Of a stretch of 64,000 nt of DNA, positions 9,494 to 21,600 are shown piece by piece. Position 1 is the stretch's first letter. The number at the start of each line of letters is the position of its first letter. Below the pieces are notes generated by a model, which was given only the letters and a program-made list of their open reading frames with translations, made no database searches and had not been told where the DNA came from. The stretch is from the NCBI GenBank assembly GCA_030849075.1, contig JASAOO010003560.1, positions 62,001-126,000 on the forward strand, given 5' to 3'. The stretch is from Zelonia costaricensis. Lineage: Eukaryota > Euglenozoa > Kinetoplastea > Trypanosomatida > Trypanosomatidae. The position numbers and the translations under genes are program-made.

Positions 9494-12400
9494 ACACGTG
9501 GTGTGCCTCCCCGTCGTGAGGGCGGTCGCCGCACCTCTTTCCTTCTCTTGAGTGCGCGCACATGAGAGACGCCTCACGCGACGAGCGACGACTGCCTTAC
9601 GTGGCTCGTGCCTCCGGAACGACTCGTACATAGCCAGCACCACACTCAGACCCGTCGTCTGGCTCCTGCGCGTCTGGTTCTCGATGCGTAGTGCTGGGGA
9701 TGCACGAGAGGGTAGGCGGGTGGTCGAGCGCAGGCCTTACGCGAGCGTGCGCTTGTGTGTGCGTGCAAACGAGTATGGGTCTCTGGAGGAGCTCGTCTCT
9801 TCTTCTCCCCCCAACGCGCGCTTTCCGAGGCTCCCCTCCCCCCCTCCCCCCCGCCATCGACTTCGTCTTGCCTCCTGTCGTCTCTCCTCCCCACACCCTC
9901 AACGTACAGACCCCACTCCCTTCTCTCTTGTGTTTCTCTTGTTGGTGTGTGGCACCGCTGCGACTCGAACTCCTTTGCGTCCTTTCTTAGCCATGACAGA
10001 GCGCCGCACTCCAGCTGCGTGCGTTTTGTGGCGTGTCCGCCGCTGCAGGAGTGCGTTGGGTAGTTTGTCAAGGTGCGTGTGTGTGTGTGTGTGTCAGAGT
10101 GTGGACCCAACCCCACCCTGCTGGCCTCTCCCTCCCCCCACACACACGTCATAGGCACCACCACTTTGATCCTGTGTTTTGGCACGGAAGGCGTTGTGGC
10201 TCAGCTGCGTGTTGTCATCCAGGCTCTCTTTTCTCCTTTTTCTTCTGTTTTCTCTCCCTTCTCCATCTCTGTCAAGGCCTCAAGGGCCGCTATTGCGAGT
10301 GCACGTCTGGGTTGCTGATGTGTTGAATGACCGTGCCGGCTGCGGCTATCGAATCGGGTGTGGGTGTGCGTTGTTGTTGTTGATGTTGTTGCCGTCTGTG
10401 CAAGTCACGCCCCGTGGCCGTGGAAGAGTCCCCCATCACCCTCTTATCTTTCCGCCCCCCCCCCCGTCTCGTTCTCTCTCGACCGCCGTTCTTTGTTAGC
10501 ACGGGTGGCGCGCTCCGTTTGGTCTGGGCCGTGACGTATTGAAAATGGCAAACACAAATCCAAGCAGTGGGTCGAACGGAGGACGCATCCAGGACGGCAT
10601 TGCCGAGGTGCTGGCGTGGACGTGTCGCAGCGGTGTGGCGCGCCTTCGTCGCACTGCCCCTGACATTGCGCCCCCTTTCCCTTTGGGCGCTCAAGGCAGT
10701 TGCTTCTCCAGAGCGCTGAGGTGATGGGTCTCAGTGAGTGCGTACGAGGAGCGAAGGTAACTGCGAGCCGCTTGTGATCGAGGCGGCTTGCGCATCTGCT
10801 GAGTCCTTCTCCTCTACTTCGTATCCTGCCACACACCGTTGTGCGCGCATGCTCCTTTCCATCTGCCCCCACTTCTCGTCTCCTTTCCTTGCCCCCGCCC
10901 CCCTCTTCGCTCGTGCGTACCCACAACACCCCCACGCATCTCTCACGGTCCCTCCCGCTTCTCCTCGCTGACACCACAACTGCGTCGACGCTTCAAGTAG
11001 GTGCGAGACTGCCAGGTTACAAGCAGCCAGTCGCCACTCACTCCGGCCAGGACCTTCTCTGCCCTGCTCTCTGTGCGCTCCCATTGTTCTGACGTGTGTA
11101 TCCGCCGCTCCTGTGGTCCTGCCAGCGGAGTGCCGTCCTCCCCCTGCTTCCTCCCGCATTCGCTCCCTCTCCGCTCCCATTCACGTGCCGGCGCGGTGGT
11201 CTGGCGTGGCCCTGCACCACCAGGCACCGCCTTGGCCATCTTCACTTCCCAGCGCGTTTTATTCGCCTCGCGGTGCCTTATCAAACACATACACACACAC
11301 TCAGGTCCGCCACGTGGCTCTGCTGCTCGGCGTCAGCTTGTCCGTGCTGGTTTGCTTGTCGGAGCGCCTCACCGCTGCCCTCTTCTTTTCTTACACCGCT
11401 GCCATCCCCCCCCCTCGTGCACCACCACGCTCGCGGACCTGCACGACTACAGACGCGAACCCCTGGCTGCTCTTCGCCCCTCTCCACCCCAGCCTTGTGC
11501 CCCAGCCCATCCACGCACTCTTTCGCGCCACCACCTGCACGCCCGCTGCACCACGTGACTCTTTTTCGACTGCTTCCGGTCTTTGCAGACCCACCTCGTG
11601 ACGGCATCTCCGTGCATCTCTGTGTGCGTGCATGTGTGTGGACACGTTTTATTGCTGCTCCCACGGCCCACCAACCCCGTGACGTACCTTTGTTTCTTCT
11701 TCGTCATTTCCCTTGTGCGCTTTGCGTCTGTCTGTACCTGTGTGACACGCGTCCCCGTGCCCGTCTCCCCCCCCCCCGGTCGCTCCGCCACGGTCACGCG
11801 TGTCTTCTTCTTTTCGTGAAGTCTGCGTGTGGGTTTGTATTTGCCTGTGTTTGTGCGTGTGCATGTGTGTGGCAGCGTGTGCTTTTCCCCTTTTCTTCCC
11901 CCCTCTCTCTCTCCCTCAACACCTCATCGTGTCGTCGCTTCCCTTCGGCGCTTTCCACCTCCTCCTCCTGCATGTACCTGCCTCGGTGGACGTGACGCCC
12001 TCCGCCACCCCTCACTCTGTCTTTCCCGCACGCCTCGTGCTGCTTTTGTGCTTCTGGAGCCTCTTTGTTTTTTCCTTCCTCTCAGTCTTCCCTCCCTTTC
12101 CCGTTTCTCGCTGCGTATTGCCATCTGCTTACCCGCTGCCCGCGGCGCAGGGCTGTGCCTCTCTTCTCTCTCTCCTCGACTGCCCTTCCTCAGGACCCGC
12201 GCTGCCGTTGTGTGCCTACTGCGCGAAGTTGCGCCTTCAGTCACGTGGTGGTGGTGGTGCGTTATACCCCTCCCCGCTCCCTTTTCCCGCTGTTCACCAG
12301 TAACACCGCCCGGTGACCCCGAGCCAGCGCGACCCCCACCCGCACACCACCGAGAAGCTGTTCGGCCTAATCCACCGACATCGACAGTGGCTTCGTGGCT

Positions 12401-12500
12401 GCCACCACTGCCGAAAGGCAAGACCCCCTCCTCGATTCTTCTCTCTCCCTCTCTCACAACTATATCAGTGCATTAGAAAACCGCGCACACGTTCGCTGCC
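9494..12500 (+). other. Longest intergenic region (3 kb), microsatellite and pyrimidine-rich
   Basis: I see no convincing gene on either strand; the short frames lack coding-like composition. It holds a GT repeat (10077-10094), C11 runs at 10455-10465 and 11767-11777, an AC-rich stretch (about 11286-11301), a G/T-rich stretch (11820-11880), and then about 600 bases strongly enriched in C and T leading to the NEK kinase. It probably comprises a long 3'UTR of the glycoprotein gene and a 5' splice region. A small unrecognised RNA gene cannot be excluded. Confidence 0.55.
12432..12468 (+). promoter_or_regulatory. Candidate spliced-leader acceptor for the NEK kinase
   Basis: A pyrimidine tract (12432-12457) is followed by ACTATATCAG, with the AG at 12467-12468, giving a 32-base 5'UTR. 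A second AG follows at 12475. Inferred from pattern. Confidence 0.4.
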
Positions 12501-15500
12501 ATGGACAAGTATCAGAAGGTGAAGGTGCTCGGCAAGGGCAGCTTCGGCAGCGCAATCCTGATCAAGCGCAAGTCGGATGGTCTTCTCTTCGTCGTGAAGG
12601 AGGTGGCCATGACGAAGATGAGCAAGAAGGAGCGCGACGAGGCGCGGCATGAGTGCACCGTGCTGCAGCAGCTGCAGCACCCGAACATTGTCCGCTACGT
12701 GGAGCAGTTTGAGAACCACAACAACCTGTACATTGTCATGGAGTACTGCGACGGTGGCGACCTTGCCGGGAAGGTGAAGCAGAGCCGCGGCCCCATGAAG
12801 GAGTCCACGATGCTGTACTACTTCTCGCAGATCTGCCTCGCCATGGAGTACCTGCACGCACGACACATCCTGCACCGCGACATCAAAACGATGAACGTCT
12901 TTCTCATGAAGAACGGCGCGGTGAAGCTGGGCGACTTCGGCATCTCCACCGTGCTGCGCACGACCATGGGCATGGCGAACACGGTGTGCGGCACGCCCTA
13001 CTACTTCTCACCGGAGCTGTGCCGCAACCGGCCGTACAACAACAAGAGCGACATCTGGGCGCTCGGCGTGCTGCTGTACGAGTGCGCAACCGGCGGTCGC
13101 CACCCGTTTGACGGGACGAGCATGAACCAGCTGATGCAGAGGATTGTGCAAGGCCACTACGCTCCGCTCTCCAGCCAGTACTCCGCCGACTTCCGCAAGA
13201 TGGTGGACTGGTGCCTGCAGAAGGACTCGGCAAAGCGGCCCAGCATCAAGCAGACCCTCGCCCTGCCACTCATGCGGCGCGCCCTCGAGCAGCTCGAGGA
13301 GAATCTCATGCTCGCCACGCAGTGCCGCGTGCGCCTCAAGGACATCATCGACTTCGAGTCCGCCATGGACCAGGACGACCGCAAGGCCAACTCGCCACAG
13401 CCCTCGCCACGCCCTGCCGCCGCTGCTGCTGCGGTAGGAAAGGAGGCTGCGAAGCCTGGGGTTTCGCCCGGGCAGGCGGCCGCCCTCGCCCTGGCGCATC
13501 AGCGGCCCAACCCTGCGCAGCAGCCACATCCCACAACGCCGTCGCAGTCGCCAACGGGCTCGCCGAGCCGCGGCGCTGCGGTGGTGGGGCCGAAGCCGGG
13601 TGCGGTGCCGGGCCGCGCCGGGCCTCTGTCCAGCCCCACACAGGCCAACAACATCCACCGCTTCTACAGCCCGTACGAGAAGCGTCCTGCCGTCGGCAAC
13701 CCGCTGCTGCCAGGCGGAGGCGCGCGGCCCGCACCGGCCGAGGCCCAGCACCGCGCGCTTTCGCCACAGCAGGCGCAGCGGCCCGCCGAGGAGGCGCAGC
13801 AGGTCGCGTCGCCGCGCAGCAACGTGAACCTCGGCAACATTGGCAAGGACCGCCGCAGTCTCGTGAGCAACGCCCCGGCTACGGCGGCTGCGTCTCCCGG
13901 CCTCTCCCCCGACGCCGGCGACGCCTTCCACGCGGACATGCGCCGCGTAGACGCCATTATTGCGCGCTACGGCCGCAACACGGACGAGAAGGCCAAGGAG
14001 ACGATCCACGCGTACATGCGACGCAAGCAGGAGGCGTACCTGAAGCGGCAGAAGGAGGAGCTCGACAACCGCGAGCGGCGCAACGAGCTCCGCAAAGACG
14101 AGCTGCGTCGCGTCCTGGAGAACCAGCGCGCCGCGGTTTCACCGACGCAGCTCGCCCAGAACGACCGGCGCCACACGCCACAGCAGAGCAACCTGAATAG
14201 CCCGGGACGCTTCCCGGCCAACCCGAACGACCGCTCCCCGCGCCGGGGCTTGCCGCAGCCGCGCACTCGCTCCCCCGCCCCGTCGCAGGACCGCGACGGC
14301 GCAACGCCGCGCACGCCGACCAGCGGTGCCGCCGCCGCGGTTTTTGGACGTGACCCGCGCCGCGGCGCAACACCGGTCGATCGCCAGAGCCCCCCGACCT
14401 CCCCACAGCGGCAGCCGACACCACCGCAGCGGCACTCTTCCGCTGCCCCAGCAGCGGCAGCAGCGGCACAACCACCACGCCGCGTCGTGTATGCGGCGAA
14501 CTCCCCGCAGCAGGCCCTCCCACTGCCACACGATCGCGGCGACGCGGCGGGCGAGCGGCATGCCATCACCCCGGAGCTGCTGCGCTCCCCCTCCGCGCGA
14601 GCCGGGGCACCGCGCGGTACGGCCGTGGACATTGACTGGCGCTCCATCGGTAACCCCAAGGCAGAGGCCGCGAGCCGTGCGCGCAAGTCGCCGACGACGA
14701 ACGGCCTGGACGGCGGCGTAGGCGGCCACCGCCTCGTGCTGCAGTCAAACCACGCGTCACCCTCGCAGCAGCTGCGGCGCCACACGGACGAGGAGGTGCT
14801 GCCGCCGTCGCACCGCGAGAGGCGGACGGGCGACGACGCGCCGTCGGGGCGCCGCCCGTCGACGCTCTCGCCACTTCCCGGCGACGCTCGCGAACACCGC
14901 TCCGCTCGTGGCGTCGCCTCGGCGGCCGCGCCGGAGCGCGCGCCGGCTGGCGACCTGCGTCTGCAGCGACCCAGCCGGGCCCCGCAGCACCACTTGAGGC
15001 CCCTCGACGGCGGCTGCCGCAGTGACGAGGGCGGCGTCTCCCCTGCGGTGAGCCCGACGGCTGGGCAGAGCCCGCGGCGCGACGTGTTGGACCGCCCCTC
15101 CCCCACCGCAGGCGTGTCACCACGCGCCCGGGCGAAGGCAGTGAGCAGTGAGGAGCCACCGACGTCATCGGCGCCGGCGGAGCTCATCGACATCCCACGC
15201 GGCGTCGTGGCGTCGCCGACGACGCAGGCGACCAACTCGGGGCCGGTCGAGGAGGCGCTCCGCATCCTGCGCCGGCGCAAGATGCAAAGCGGTGCAGCGG
15301 CGCCGACGTCGTCGCCCGTGACGGGGGTGGTAGGCGACCTGCCTGCCCTCAACTATGTGTCGCCGGAGATGGAGCGCGGGGTGCGGCGCCACCAGTCCCG
15401 CATCCAGTCGGACGAGGCGGCCATGTACGGCGGCATGATGCGTGAGCAGGCCTCGCGCGACGACGAGCGCTTCCTCGTCCACGAGCACCGCCGGCACCAC

Positions 15501-16523
15501 TCGGAGGAGTCGCCGGTGCCCAACACCCTCGAGGCGATGCGGAGTCTGCGCGCGCAGCAGGACCGGGCCCAAGGCGTCGACGGCAGCGCCCGCGACGAGG
15601 CCAACGTGGCGGGGCAGCTGGCATTGCTGAAGCAACGGCACGGCATGCAGCCGGTGCAGAGCCGCAGCTCCGCCGGCTCCTGCGCCTCGGTGCCCTTGTC
15701 CGCGCCACAGAGGATGCCAGGCGCGGAGAGGGTGCTGTCGCCGCGCTCGGAGGTGCTGCCAGACCACGGTCATCGCCACCTCGTCTCGCCGCGTGCGAAG
15801 GCCGACGGCAGCGCTGCCCCGCATGTGACGGCGCTCTCGCTGGGCGATCTCGGCACTGGGGCGGCCCCACCGCCGACGCGGTCTGCGCCGGTGACACCCG
15901 CTCTGGTCAGCGCGCCAGCATCGCCGAAGCGGCAGACGGCGGGCGGCAGCGGGCAGAGCTCGATGGACGGGTACGCGGAGATGCTGCAGCACCTCAAGGA
16001 CTTGCTGCAGCGGCGGCGCGTGAGCCGGGCCACGGCGGGCGTCAGCGCCCCCACCTCTCCGACAGCGACGCCTGCGGCGCAGCGGGTGGCACCGCAGCCA
16101 GCGGCGCTGGCCGTCGTCTCACCCACGTCGCGGCAGCGGCAGGGCCGCGTCGCCCCTCCGCCGCTTAACTCAGTCCCGTTCAGCGTCGGGGAGGCCGGCC
16201 TCGGCGGGGCGCTCGTGTCACCGCAGCACCTCAAGGCCACCAAGCCACTGCCCGCCTCCCTCCCCGCACTGCACCTCCGCTCCAGCGACGACGACGACGA
16301 CTTCGAGGACGCCGTGCCGCTCTCGCCGGTGCGCTGCGCCGAGCTGAACGACACGTACACCCGCCAGCAGCAGAAGAAGCGGCAGCTCATCGAGGACGTC
16401 TACACCGACGACGTCGACCTGACCGCGGCGCCGGTGGAGGAGGAGATGGAGGGGGAGGAGGGCTACACGGGCTACTACGCGCCGCCTTCGCGCCAGGAGC
16501 TGCTCAAAGGCGTCAAGTCGTGA
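12501..16523 (+). CDS. NIMA-related (NEK) serine/threonine kinase with very long C-terminal tail
   Basis: The protein has 1340 residues. Residues 4-262 form a complete, apparently active protein kinase domain: glycine loop GKGSFG (11-16), ATP-binding Lys33 in VVKEV, catalytic HRD (125-127) in HRDIKTMNVF, DFG (145-147), and GTPYYFSPE (164-172), the NEK form of the activation-loop end. The DIWALGVLLYE and KRP elements of the C-lobe follow. NEKs phosphorylate cytoskeletal and basal-body targets and act in mitosis, flagellar length control and cytokinesis. The remaining ~1060 residues are Ala/Pro/Arg/Gln-rich, probably disordered, and packed with SP and TP pairs, which are potential proline-directed phosphorylation sites. 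One predicted helical basic coil lies at about 500-550 (RRKQEAYLKRQKEELDNRE). The C-terminus is acidic and Tyr-containing. No RCC1, PH or other accessory domain is visible. The substrate is unknown. Confidence 0.92.
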   Translation: MDKYQKVKVLGKGSFGSAILIKRKSDGLLFVVKEVAMTKMSKKERDEARHECTVLQQLQHPNIVRYVEQFENHNNLYIVMEYCDGGDLAGKVKQSRGPMKESTMLYYFSQICLAMEYLHARHILHRDIKTMNVFLMKNGAVKLGDFGISTVLRTTMGMANTVCGTPYYFSPELCRNRPYNNKSDIWALGVLLYECATGGRHPFDGTSMNQLMQRIVQGHYAPLSSQYSADFRKMVDWCLQKDSAKRPSIKQTLALPLMRRALEQLEENLMLATQCRVRLKDIIDFESAMDQDDRKANSPQPSPRPAAAAAAVGKEAAKPGVSPGQAAALALAHQRPNPAQQPHPTTPSQSPTGSPSRGAAVVGPKPGAVPGRAGPLSSPTQANNIHRFYSPYEKRPAVGNPLLPGGGARPAPAEAQHRALSPQQAQRPAEEAQQVASPRSNVNLGNIGKDRRSLVSNAPATAAASPGLSPDAGDAFHADMRRVDAIIARYGRNTDEKAKETIHAYMRRKQEAYLKRQKEELDNRERRNELRKDELRRVLENQRAAVSPTQLAQNDRRHTPQQSNLNSPGRFPANPNDRSPRRGLPQPRTRSPAPSQDRDGATPRTPTSGAAAAVFGRDPRRGATPVDRQSPPTSPQRQPTPPQRHSSAAPAAAAAAQPPRRVVYAANSPQQALPLPHDRGDAAGERHAITPELLRSPSARAGAPRGTAVDIDWRSIGNPKAEAASRARKSPTTNGLDGGVGGHRLVLQSNHASPSQQLRRHTDEEVLPPSHRERRTGDDAPSGRRPSTLSPLPGDAREHRSARGVASAAAPERAPAGDLRLQRPSRAPQHHLRPLDGGCRSDEGGVSPAVSPTAGQSPRRDVLDRPSPTAGVSPRARAKAVSSEEPPTSSAPAELIDIPRGVVASPTTQATNSGPVEEALRILRRRKMQSGAAAPTSSPVTGVVGDLPALNYVSPEMERGVRRHQSRIQSDEAAMYGGMMREQASRDDERFLVHEHRRHHSEESPVPNTLEAMRSLRAQQDRAQGVDGSARDEANVAGQLALLKQRHGMQPVQSRSSAGSCASVPLSAPQRMPGAERVLSPRSEVLPDHGHRHLVSPRAKADGSAAPHVTALSLGDLGTGAAPPPTRSAPVTPALVSAPASPKRQTAGGSGQSSMDGYAEMLQHLKDLLQRRRVSRATAGVSAPTSPTATPAAQRVAPQPAALAVVSPTSRQRQGRVAPPPLNSVPFSVGEAGLGGALVSPQHLKATKPLPASLPALHLRSSDDDDDFEDAVPLSPVRCAELNDTYTRQQQKKRQLIEDVYTDDVDLTAAPVEEEMEGEEGYTGYYAPPSRQELLKGVKS

Positions 16524-18663
16524 GCAGGGCGGCCCAAAACGCAGCGAGGCCGGTGACGCTGCCGACGTTTCGCACCGGTGCGTGCACTGCACGGGTGCTG
16601 TGGCGTTTTGCCGGTGCCGCAGTTTTGTGTGACGTCGCCCTGCGCCGGTGTGTCCCAATCGCTGCTCTCAGGCGCCCTTGTTCTGTTGTCTTGCGGGGGG
16701 CGCCTCTTCTTCTTCCCTGCGCAGCGGCGCGTTCGTCAGGGCCCCTCTTCGCTGCTCCCCCTCAACCCGACGCCTGCCGTTCCGGGGCTCCTTGTTCGTT
16801 TGTTTGTGTGTGTGTTTGTGCTTTGTTTTTTTTTTCTCCCTTCCTCTTGTTGCCTTTCCTCCGTTATTGGAAATGCTTCAGCCTTCTCCACGGCGTGGAT
16901 GTGGGGCCGCGCCGTCGCATGCACACGTTTCGTCTGCACGGCTCTCATGTGTCACTGTGGCGTCTTTCCTCGGTTTCGCCGACTTTGCTTTCTCCTTGCT
17001 GTCGGCGTTGTGTGGCGCCTGTGCGAGGCTCTGTGCAACGCCCCGACCTGCTGCAGGGTCGGGGTGGAGTGGTGCGCTCTGGGCTGCTTGACTGGCCGCG
17101 CTTCCGGTTGTGCAGTGGTACGCCGTTCTTTCCACCGCCTTCCCCCCCCTTCCCGCCCCCCTCGTTTAGTGCTGCGTATCTCGATAAAGACGCGGCCGAT
17201 GTATATCTCCTCTCTCTCTCCCTCACACCCTTCACTTCCCCCTTTCCAGCGTCCAACCCGTCCGTGCGGCGTCTCCACTGGCGAGGCTGCGGGCTGGGTG
17301 ACTTGAGTGGGCCCTCCTTCTTTTCGTTTTCATGTCGTGCCTTAGAGTGGTGGCGCCTCCTCCGTCGACTGTGTCGGCTCGTGTGCACTGCGGCGCTATG
17401 TGCCGCTGGCTGCCAGGTGTCACAGGCGTAGGTGGGCGGAGCGGGGGCGAGGATTTGAAGAAGGGTGCAACGCGTGCGATGTGTGTCACTGCCTCTTCTT
17501 TCCAGCCCCCCCTCCTCCCTCGTCATGTGTGCGCCTCCACGCAGCACCGCGCCTTTGTTTAGGTCCTCTCCTGGTGCGTTCATGTGCACCAGCTGCCTCG
17601 ATCGGCGGTCGCACGCCTCGCGCGCTGCCGCGCCACCTCCGCGACGAGAGACGACATCGCGTTGTGGCCCCTTTTCTTCGCCTCTTCTTTTCGGTCTCGA
17701 CGTCGCTCGGGGCCGCTTTCCTTTCTCCTGAACTCCCGCTTGCACAATCACAAACGGATCTTCTTTCAAACCGGTCATGCCGGTGCCGTCTGCCGTCAGG
17801 GCAACACGCACACGAGGACGCCGGCTGCAAAGCGTTCACCAGGGAGACGCTGACAGTCACGGCTGGCGCTGCTCCGTGAGTACCGGTCGGCCGGTAGTGG
17901 CTTCGGCTCCCCCTTTTCCTCTCTCTTCGGCGAAAAGGCCGATGCCCACGCACGTGTGCCGGTGTGTGTGGGTGTGGCAATGCGTGCGCGCTTGTCCGCC
18001 ACCTCCCTTTGGTGGCACACACGCCTCTCCCACTCTCACTGACGCTCTCTCGCGCTTTCCCTCTTTCCTGGTCTCGCCCAACTCTCCACCCCCGTCTCGT
18101 CGCGGCGCCGCACGCTTCAGCACGCCCATCTCACACTTAGAGTTCCCCGGTATCGCTGCGGAGGAGGGTGACGGTTTGCTCAAACTCCGTCTCTCGTTCA
18201 TACTCCTTTTTTCTCTTCTTTCCGCTCCTCTGCGCGGCCGAAAAAGCTCCTTCCCTCCTTTCGCTTCACAGACCTCTACACGCACGAACTCACACGCACA
18301 CGCACATTGGAACGCCAACGCGTTCGCTCGGCCCGCTTAGACCGATACCGGGCCAGCTGCTGTTCTCCGTCTTTCCCTCCCTTCTGCTGTGCGCCTCCCC
18401 TCTCCTCATTGTTGCGCGACCCCATCAAGGAGGTTGGTGCCGAGCCCGCCCGACTCCGTCGCCCCCCTCATTCTTCTCGTTTCCAGCTTCGCTCTCCTCT
18501 CGCCCCCCTCCCTTTGGCGCACGCTAACGCCTTTCCAGCACGGATCATTGTCAGCGGGCCTCAAACTGAACACGGCGGTGACACCCCCATCCCCTTCCTC
18601 ATCCCGCCGCCTTCCCTCGACCGCACCTTACTCAATCGCGTGCCGCTGCTTGCCGCTCACAGC
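16524..18663 (+). other. Intergenic region of 2.1 kb
   Basis: No supported gene. It contains a T10 run (16826-16835), C-rich tracts around 17137-17161, and several pyrimidine tracts between 18040 and 18620. The frame of the next gene stays open for 119 codons upstream of its first ATG but contains no ATG. Confidence 0.55.
18489..18538 (+). promoter_or_regulatory. Candidate spliced-leader acceptor for the gene at 18664
   Basis: A pyrimidine-rich tract ends in CCTTTCCAG at 18538, giving a 125-base 5'UTR. An AG at 18661-18662 lies too close to the ATG to be likely. Inferred from pattern. Confidence 0.35.
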
Positions 18664-21600
18664 ATGGCGGGCCGCTTCCAGCACTTTGTGATAAGTGACA
18701 GCGATGAGGACAGCTCGGCCAGCGAGGTGGTGGAGCGGCGCGAGCAGCGCAGCGCTGGTGGAGGCACTGCAGCGGACACCCCGCTTCCCGTCGCGACCCC
18801 GAACCCCATGAATCAAAGCGTTTCCTCCGCCAAGCCGCCCTCTGTCGCGCCGCCGGCGTCGTCCAAGAACGTCAGTGCGCCGCACATGGCGACAACGCTC
18901 AGCCACAGCATGGCATCGTCGCACAACTTTGTTGTCGAGTCCACCCCACGCGGGGCCGACAGTCGCGCTCAGCGCGCCATCTCTACCGACGCCACCTCCA
19001 TCTCCTTCCAGGTCGACCCAACGCCCCATCGCGCCGCGCCACCGCTGTCTTCGTCGCAGCAGAGCATCGACTTTAGCATGGCCGTGCCGAGCTCAATGCC
19101 GTCGGTGCGTGACGGGCCGCTGAAGCCGGCACCCGCGGCACTGCGGCGCCCCACGGTGCCTCCGCCGCGCGAAGACTCGGAGGGCTCCATCTTCTTCGCA
19201 ATGGACGATCGCTCACAGCGCACCGGCTCGCAGCCGCCCGCCATGGACGCCAACAGCGCGACGCCACGCGAGTCGGTCGCCTCTGCGACCAGCGACGGGC
19301 ATAGCAAAAAGGGCACCAAGGTCGTCCGCCGCAAGGTCGTGGTGCGACGCAGGAAGGGCGCCGATCCGAGCGATCCTGGCGAGGTCGTGCACGTGGACGA
19401 GCAGGTCATCCGGCCGGGTCGCAGCGGCGACGGCGCGCCCCTGCCACCACCGCCGCCGCCGCGTGTCTCGCCTCGGGCGCGGCAGGCGGCGGCGAGCCGG
19501 TCCGGAAGCCGTGCCGTGTCGCCTGCAGAGGGCTGCCACACCCCCGGCAGCGGCCTACGCGAGGCTGTGCCGCCGATCCCAGCCACGCGGGTGGACAGCC
19601 GCAGTGTGTCGCCCCGCGTGCCGCAGTCCGCGCGCTCGCACCGCACCAACGGCAGCGCCGCCGCCCCGTTGCTGCCCGCCGTATCGTCGCACCGCCCTTC
19701 GGCCCGACACGAGTCGCCGCGCACCCCTGCCATATTCGCCGACTCGCCGGTCGAGTTCGAGGTCGTGCCGGACACCGCCAGCGGCACGCCCAACTTCCGC
19801 ACCGACGACACCATCTCCTTCAACGTTGAGCGGACCTCCGGCGCAACGCCGCAGCGCACGCGGGACCGGTCCGGCGCCAAAACCAGCGCCGCGCGCCGCC
19901 ACCCCCAGATTCCCTCGCCGTCCGCCCTCGACGACGGCCCTACGCCGGTCACCGTCGACGAGAGCGGTCAGACTGTGCCGATGCACCGCGCGAAGGTGCA
20001 GCGGACCGTCACGGCGGACGGGCGCGCGACGTGGATGCTCTACGGCGCGCACCGGGGCGACGCGGACGGCACCAAGGCCCACGAGATCGCAGCCCCGCCA
20101 CGGCGGCTTTCGCACCGCGCGCAGGACATCCTCGCAGCGAAGCGACACGCGATGGAGGCGGGCGCCAAGAAGCGCCACGCCGAGGTCGTCAAGCGCCACG
20201 CCGAGGCCGCCAAGGGCAGCACCGAGGCCGCCAAACGCAGTACGCGGACGGAGAAGCGCCTGAGTATTGCCAACCGTACCCGCAACCACCTCGCCTTCCA
20301 GGTCGCCTCCTTCTACTCGGACGATGTTGCACGCGAGCACGCGGCGGCGGCGGCGCAGGCGCAGGACCACCGCTGGACCGAGCACGCCTACGATGGGTTG
20401 CAAGGCTGCGCCGACGCCCGGCGCACGAGCACCACGGCAACAAGCCGCTGGGACACGGAGAAGATTGTGCGCACGCTCCAGCCGGTGCAGGTGGCGCCGC
20501 AGGAAGGGACAACCGGGACGTGCGGCTGCGTCGTGGACGCCGCGGCGCACGAGGATGCGGCGCTGCGGCACCTCATCGACAGCAACGCCGCCCGCGATGA
20601 CGGCATCCGCCGCTACTTGAACTTGCAGCCCATGCAGCTGGCCAACGTCGAGATGCAGGAGATGGTCGACCCATCGATCGAGTCGCCTCGCCGCGACTCG
20701 GTGTCGCCGTCTGAGGTCCGGCACCCCGGCGAGGCGACTCCGAGGTCCGCAATCGAGCAGCGCAACCTTGCCACGCTGGGTGGGCTCTGGTGCACCGCAG
20801 AGGCGCTGCGCGAGGACGGCCGCTCCGCCGCACGCAAGGACGCCCCCGCGGCGCGGCGAGTCATGCGCATCTGCGGTGGGCAGGCGATCGCCGTGCCGCT
20901 CAGTGCCGACAGCGGTGAAACGCTCGACGCGCGGTGCTACGAGCTGCTGCTCTTTCCGCGCGAGTCGCTCAGCCCGTCAGCAGTCAACTACGGCTCCGAC
21001 GGCCTCACGCTTGGCCAGGTGATTGCCCCGCCCGCGTCAACCTTCCCCCTCACCCCACGCATCCTCGACGATCCGGTGGCGCTGAAGGAGTACAAGAAGC
21101 GCCTGCTGACGACCAAGACCCGGCAAGTCGCCATGGCCAACAGCGAGGACGACCGTGCCACCTTCGCCGGTGGCGCGGCCCGCACCCCCAGCAAGGGGCA
21201 GTACTTGACGCTCACCATGGTGACCATCAGCTCGCGGCACAAGTACACGATTGAGCTGACGCTGGTCCTGCTGCCCTTCCGCTGCGCCGCAGCCTCCAGC
21301 GGCAGGGTCGTGGCCGAGGTGCCCCGCTTCTGCGCAAGCACCGTTATGACGTACCGGCGCCTGCACGGCCTTTCCCTGTCCTTCTCCACGAAGTCGGCCT
21401 TCATGTCCGCGTACAAGGCGCTGCTGTGGGCGACGGAGTGCGACATCGTCGATGTGCAGCCGGCCGACGCCGACGACGGCATCGCGCCCAGCGCCGCTTA
21501 CTCGAAGCTGCGCGTGTGCGCGACGACGTCGCCGATGGTGCCGTGGGTCGCGTCCTTTGGCGCGGCGACACCCGGACAGCCGAAGGAGGATACCTTCCGC

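Noticed and set aside
5543..9643. Open reading frame of 1366 codons on the minus strand, antisense to the large glycoprotein
   Set aside because: Its predicted protein is Arg/His/Ala-rich without plausible domains. Long antisense frames arise from the strong G/C third-position bias of the real gene. It also lacks codon use like its neighbours.
10539..10724. 61-codon frame in the long gap before the NEK kinase
   Set aside because: Too short, with no conserved motif or recognisable targeting segment; most likely chance.
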